The notes beneath the pieces are model-generated. The model did not search any database and was not told where the DNA came from. It was given only the letters and a program-made list of their open reading frames with translations. A stretch of DNA of 9,011 nt, from NCBI GenBank assembly GCA_041302745.1, contig JBFYQP010000097.1, positions 1-9,011 of the forward strand. The letters run 5' to 3'. Positions 7,301-9,011 of the stretch are shown piece by piece (the stretch's first letter is position 1; every line of letters starts with the position of its first letter). The DNA is from JAPLGD01 sp041302745. GTDB taxonomy: Bacteria > Bipolaricaulota > Bipolaricaulia > UBA7950 > UBA9294. Both the position numbers and the translations under genes were made by a program.

Positions 7301-7451
7301 CCTCCCGCACCCTGGTCACCCGGGATTCGCCGTGGCTGTCGGCCGAGAAGTAGAGCTCGGCCTCCGTGGCCCAGGCGGTGGTGACGCAAAGCACGAGGAG
7401 GAGTGGCACGACAACCGCGGCGGCCCTTCCTGCTCGTTTCACCTTAGCCAT
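4374..7451 (-). CDS. Large secreted modular protein with C-terminal FlgD-like Ig domain
   Basis: A 1025-residue protein, acidic and rich in Asp, predicted to be exported. Residues 1-28 are a Sec signal peptide: basic KVKR, a hydrophobic core, and cleavage after AWA (28/29). The mature part consists of about five diverged modules (see the repeat entry) rich in Asp-based loops that could bind calcium. The end (932-1025) holds APNPF (941-945) and a FlgD-type Ig-like domain with VYDLAGHLVW (966-975) and WDGRSNDG (987-994); such domains end many outer-surface proteins of FCB-type bacteria. Cysteines recur after the Asp motifs (Cys67, Cys319, Cys518/519). I see no catalytic domain, so a structural or adhesive surface role is an inference. 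ATG 7451 directly abuts AAGGGGAGG; GTG at codon 4 (7442) would have better spacing. It lies 21 bases after the small membrane protein gene, in the exosortase operon, but lacks an IPTL-CTERM tail. Confidence 0.88.
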   Translation of the reverse strand: MAKVKRAGRAAAVVVPLLLVLCVTTAWATEAELYFSADSHGESRVTRVREGEQVWIVVYDPDEDIDCDVRDKVWTDVKVLDAKTGAHIVWKSYKSSAGDADNFLFGDAQYVPYKGHWPGKAAGWTGADYLEEIERGAGLFVSSRPFQIGTRVKYSHDGRDHAHIVGPYDKVGPFDDTGGGAVTPTDFQWGGYLYAAADAVPEEGIGDDRVWVHGLFSPTDGHLSFVDALVGGQELPLGSAYLPPGKKLLAGQGHMLGRFENMDTLVGLYVDQDDPSDVALALAKIQDTEAEIRWDETVYSDGNEAATITIVDDDENLSCNDVEIVPVFIIVNPGSWNWQNEPTSASDFWGLNRWGGVINTDGDPANQSLIWCNIYNSGRYIDLGSRQPNKEGTYYIHYPTTDDDELVAFDTLSDSGVTRVMFYATETGENTGVFKLKLNSILRDLGFRTLNVRDVLVAYYLDPNDQDDFKLSLGYISEKNHSSLRFTDYARNSQSLFWLGRDPVYVEVIDENANQEACCPERVVVQVVDPHEVDDTEWLILDELSSNSPIFFTNQGMELLSVWDALGVGDPGTHGGYSLELDNWSLEAFNEDSIYVRYNDVKYTDASLTGLGDRDVATAFPPAIESVRSANDVAFSVFEVADTQVYDGSTVEMYFLDRNGNRVDGYANSDCVFIEVIDPDQNEDTMRRERVAAFWDGTAGEGQNIPHGPINYAANHQDGCGFLDSETHIVNELLGDTNIFDAGTWGKVYILNPRNGRWASTDLFETGTNAGDFVSVSCVDLVSQYECAPSLGVLPGDTILAAYQDPSNHSDIAWISIKVSVGGAQPVEGSTTRFVDESGTPVSAYIEGDLIYVRVDDPTLAGAGTVPNAVTIDEVKFDLAPLATASAGAFITEGIDLASVGYAAGDTVTATYVDPGDASDTSSASVPIVAGEFSVEGFYTAPNPFDDVVRFAYHGEGLAETFSVSVYDLAGHLVWSTTASDVLSVEWDGRSNDGDTLANGGYIYVVLASSGEKEFPGKGILFINR
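4377..4658 (-). other. FlgD-type Ig-like C-terminal domain
   Basis: This covers residues 932-1025 of the large secreted protein. The pattern is a short linker, APNPF, a beta strand, then VSVYDLAGHLV, WDGRSNDGDTLANGGYIYVV-type strands and a final short strand ending FINR. This matches the FlgD Ig-like fold used as a C-terminal appendage in many secreted proteins of FCB and related phyla, where it often accompanies surface targeting. No LPXTG, PEP-CTERM or IPTL-CTERM tail follows it. Confidence 0.75.
4668..7352 (-). repeat. Five diverged protein modules in the large secreted protein
   Basis: Five modules can be aligned by eye through three shared motifs. Motif one is a strand plus Asp loop: VWIVVYDPDED (54-64), TITIVDDDEN (307-316), VYVEVIDENAN (504-514), VFIEVIDPDQN (672-682), IYVRVDDPTL (851-860). 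Motif two resembles TGxNxGxF: 135-141, 427-434, 545-551, 766-773 and 885-890. Motif three resembles GDxxxAxYxDPxDxxD: 262-278, 453-468, 591-606, 796-811 and 905-920. The same three-part pattern recurs in many bacterial and archaeal surface proteins and suggests Ig-like or related beta-sandwich folds. The first module carries a long insertion (about 146-260) and the second a Trp/Tyr-rich one (about 331-420). Identity between modules is low, so this is protein-level, not DNA-level, repetition. Confidence 0.65.
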
Positions 7452-7472
7452 CCTCCCCTTGTGTCCAACCGC

Positions 7473-8090
7473 CTACCCCCGCTCGCTGCCCGCGGGCGCC
7501 GCTTCGCGCGCAAGGACCCCGGGCACGCCGATCGGCGCGCGGAGGTCACACCAGAAGCGTCTCCACGCGCACGCCGAAAGAGCGATCCAAATCAAGAGCG
7601 GCCCGGCCTCCCAGAGAACGCGGACCAGAACCTGCCATCCCTCCAGAGTCGCCGACAGGAACGCCCCCGAGGCCGAAAGCCCTGCGGCGGCGTACGCCAG
7701 CTCCACAGCGGCAACCAGGTACCCGACGTGAAGCGCGAACAGCGCGACGGCTCCCAGCACGGTGCGGACCACGCGACGCCAAACTCCAAGCCCCGGCGCC
7801 GCCACGAACAACGCGACGAGGGGGATCAAGGCGAAGAACGTGTATCGATCGAAGTACAAGAACGGCGTCACCCGCTGTTCGTCGAGCCGACGGAGAATCC
7901 ACACCTCTCCGTCTCGCGCATCGACCACCGTCACGTCCGCTCTCTCGACCGCGTGGAACAGCGGCCTGGCAACCCCGGCAACCCATCCGCCGTAGTGCGG
8001 CGCCGCAAGGCTCCAGAGCGGCGTCAGCACGGCCAGCACGAGCACGAACAAGAGGAAGAACCGGCCCACGCCCCTTGCAAGCCGACTCAT
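7473..8090 (-). CDS. Small membrane protein linked to exosortase H
   Basis: A 205-residue inner-membrane protein with about four hydrophobic segments (10-30, 82-99, 108-136, 150-175). A roughly 45-residue region between helices one and two, probably periplasmic, contains VTVVDARDGEVWILRR (53-68). Its ATG overlaps the exosortase stop as ATGA, so it should be made together with XrtH. I recall that a family named exosortase H-associated membrane protein exists; position, size and topology fit it, but I cannot confirm the match. No catalytic motif is visible. The likely role, by inference, is as a partner of XrtH in processing or anchoring its substrate. The large secreted protein gene follows after 21 bases. 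Confidence 0.75.
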   Translation of the reverse strand: MSRLARGVGRFFLLFVLVLAVLTPLWSLAAPHYGGWVAGVARPLFHAVERADVTVVDARDGEVWILRRLDEQRVTPFLYFDRYTFFALIPLVALFVAAPGLGVWRRVVRTVLGAVALFALHVGYLVAAVELAYAAAGLSASGAFLSATLEGWQVLVRVLWEAGPLLIWIALSACAWRRFWCDLRAPIGVPGVLAREAAPAGSERG

Positions 8091-8635
8091 GGCGCTCCTC
8101 TTCGCTCGGGTCGCCGCGATGCGCGGCCGGCCCACAGAAGCCACATGGCGACGACGATCGCGATCACGAGCGACTGCCACACGACCTGGTGCACAACATC
8201 CAGGGCGGACGGCCAGTGCACCCCAACGTAGTAGAGGCTGACAAGGCGGACGACGTTCACGACGAAGAGGACGGAAACGCCCACGATGCAGCCGGAGAGG
8301 CGCGCCCGCCACGAGGTCGGGAAGAGAAGCACGGCAATCAAGTAGAGGCCCGTGGCAAACAGCCCCGTGCATGCGGTGACCACCGAGATGCCGAACTGCT
8401 CGGACACAACGGTTGTCCCTTGAGCGACGGTCGCGCACCCGAAGGCCCTGAGCACCCCGCTCGTGGCTACGGCGAAGGCGCGCTGCACCCACCCGAGCGC
8501 CGTCTCGTTCAGGAGCAGCGCGATCCACGCGCCGCCGACGGCGGCGACCGCGGCAAGCGTCGACGCGACGCGGCCCCGCGACCGGGGCCCGTATGCCGCG
8601 CGCCCCTTCCCGGGCACTTCGCAGAGGGGTCTCAT
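8087..8635 (-). CDS. Exosortase H (IPTL-CTERM-specific transpeptidase-like membrane enzyme)
   Basis: A 182-residue multi-pass inner-membrane protein of the exosortase/archaeosortase superfamily. The three invariant residues are present and correctly ordered: Cys89 in VTACTG, Arg130 in VNVVR, and His149 in DVVHQ. Hydrophobic segments are about 26-43, 81-104, 113-137 and 151-169, and a basic 25-residue N-terminal tail precedes the first. Exosortases recognise a short motif/helix/Arg tail at the C-terminus of exported proteins, cleave it and are thought to transfer the protein to a membrane or surface acceptor. Assignment to the H type rests on small size and on the adjacent IPTL-type substrate. 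Its ATG overlaps the TGA of that substrate gene by four bases (ATGA), and its own stop overlaps the next start in the same way. No clear Shine-Dalgarno site precedes it, so translation probably depends on coupling. Confidence 0.85.
   Translation of the reverse strand: MRPLCEVPGKGRAAYGPRSRGRVASTLAAVAAVGGAWIALLLNETALGWVQRAFAVATSGVLRAFGCATVAQGTTVVSEQFGISVVTACTGLFATGLYLIAVLLFPTSWRARLSGCIVGVSVLFVVNVVRLVSLYYVGVHWPSALDVVHQVVWQSLVIAIVVAMWLLWAGRASRRPERRGAP
8094..8102 (-). promoter_or_regulatory. Ribosome binding site of the XrtH-linked membrane protein
   Basis: On the minus strand AAGAGGAGC lies within the last exosortase codons, with AGGAG five bases before ATG 8090. Together with the ATGA overlap it supports this start and coupled translation. 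Confidence 0.6.
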
Positions 8636-9011
8636 GGAATGGCCCGTCGCCGCCGGAGCGTCCAGCCGAAAGCCATCGCCAAGAGGGAGGTGAGCGCCAT
8701 CGCGCCCCACTCCGTGAGGCTCGGCGCGTCGATGGTCCCGCAGAGCGGGATCGGCCCGACCGGCTCGTCCACCGTGAAGCACGTCGGGTCATCGTCTACC
8801 GAGGTCTCCGGATCGTCCGTCGGCTCGGAGGCATCCGGCGTGCCGTCTCCGCTCTCGTCCCAGTACGCGGTCCCTTGGTTGCAGATCTCCGTGCCGATCT
8901 CGGCGTCCTCTGCAACCGTCACTCGGTAGGTCAGCGTCACCGATCCGCCTGCCGGGATGTTGCCGTCCCAGACGATGGTCGTCCCATCGAGGGCAATCGT
9001 GCCGCGAGTCG
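8632..9011 (-). CDS. Secreted DUF11-repeat protein with IPTL-CTERM-type tail (C-terminal part)
   Basis: Only the last 125 residues are in the window; the frame is open to base 9011, so the gene starts outside. The visible part opens with the end of a DUF11-type beta-sandwich repeat: WDGNIPAGGSVTLTYRV (14-30), followed by the GTEICNQGTAYW strand (39-50). An acidic Asp/Glu/Thr-rich linker follows (51-85), with two cysteines at 77 and 90. The tail has APSLTEWG (95-102), a hydrophobic helix and RRRR (119-122). This is the layout of an exosortase sorting signal of the IPTLxxWG kind. The protein should be exported by Sec, held by its tail and processed by XrtH, encoded immediately downstream with a four-base overlap. 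The biological role of the full protein is unknown. Confidence 0.85.
   Translation of the reverse strand, partial: TRGTIALDGTTIVWDGNIPAGGSVTLTYRVTVAEDAEIGTEICNQGTAYWDESGDGTPDASEPTDDPETSVDDDPTCFTVDEPVGPIPLCGTIDAPSLTEWGAMALTSLLAMAFGWTLRRRRAIP
8635..8727 (-). other. IPTL-CTERM-like exosortase sorting signal
   Basis: This encodes the last 31 residues of the DUF11 protein: APSLTEWG (nucleotides 8727-8704), then a roughly 16-residue membrane helix, then RRRRAIP. The classical motif is IPTLSEWG; here Ile and Thr are replaced by Ala and Ser (I to A, T to S), while Pro, Leu, Glu, Trp and Gly are kept. It is the probable recognition site of the exosortase next door. Confidence 0.8.

Noticed and set aside
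6753..8231. A 492-codon plus-strand open frame spanning the surface protein start, the small membrane protein and part of xrtH
   Set aside because: It crosses three well-supported minus-strand genes and their overlaps, and its product is Arg/Pro/His-rich with no recognisable fold. It is a shadow frame.
7473..8792. A 439-codon minus-strand frame that would fuse the exosortase region to the small membrane protein
   Set aside because: Upstream of 8090 this frame is Arg-rich nonsense, while the alternate frame there encodes the exosortase with its catalytic residues. The true gene starts at ATG 8090, with an AGGAG site and an ATGA overlap.

Overview
The window is GC-rich, densely coded bacterial DNA. 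It holds seven protein genes on two strands and no RNA gene, CRISPR array, insertion sequence or phage gene that I can see. The organism is probably a Gram-negative, uncultured-type bacterium of the FCB/Eisenbacteria-like kind. This is an inference from three things seen together: a large secreted protein ending in a FlgD-type Ig-like domain after an APNPF motif, an exosortase of the IPTL-CTERM type (XrtH), and a very high G+C third-position bias. I cannot name a species.

Layout. Bases 1-310 hold no gene I can support, only a possible small terminator hairpin (133-151) and a weak promoter candidate. On the + strand follow a PLP-dependent MalY/PatB-type C-S lyase/aminotransferase (311-1552), an ABC-2 type ATPase (1591-2511) and its membrane permease (2498-3343). 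The ATPase and permease overlap by 14 bases and form one exporter; the lyase lies 38 bases upstream and is probably co-transcribed. The permease meets a minus-strand gene tail to tail, with only one base between the two stop codons. That gene (4265-3345) is a soluble class III nucleotidyl cyclase with an unrecognised C-terminal domain. Upstream of it is a strong terminator hairpin (4326-4357), which closes a second minus-strand operon.

The second operon fills 9011-4374 and reads right to left. It starts with the C-terminal end of a secreted DUF11-repeat protein carrying an IPTL-CTERM-type sorting tail (APSLTEWG, hydrophobic helix, RRRR). Next comes exosortase H (8635-8087) with its Cys/Arg/His catalytic residues, then a small four-helix membrane protein (8090-7473), then a 1025-residue secreted protein (7451-4374) made of five diverged modules and ending in the FlgD-like Ig domain. 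The first two junctions are four-base ATGA overlaps and the third gap is 21 bases, so this is a tightly coupled unit.

How the genes may work together: the DUF11 protein is exported, XrtH removes or exchanges its C-terminal tail at the inner membrane, and the small membrane protein probably assists. The large modular protein is exported from the same transcript but has a different C-terminus, so it would need another route to the surface. The most interesting part of the window is this sortase-substrate-partner cassette joined to a second, differently tailed surface protein.
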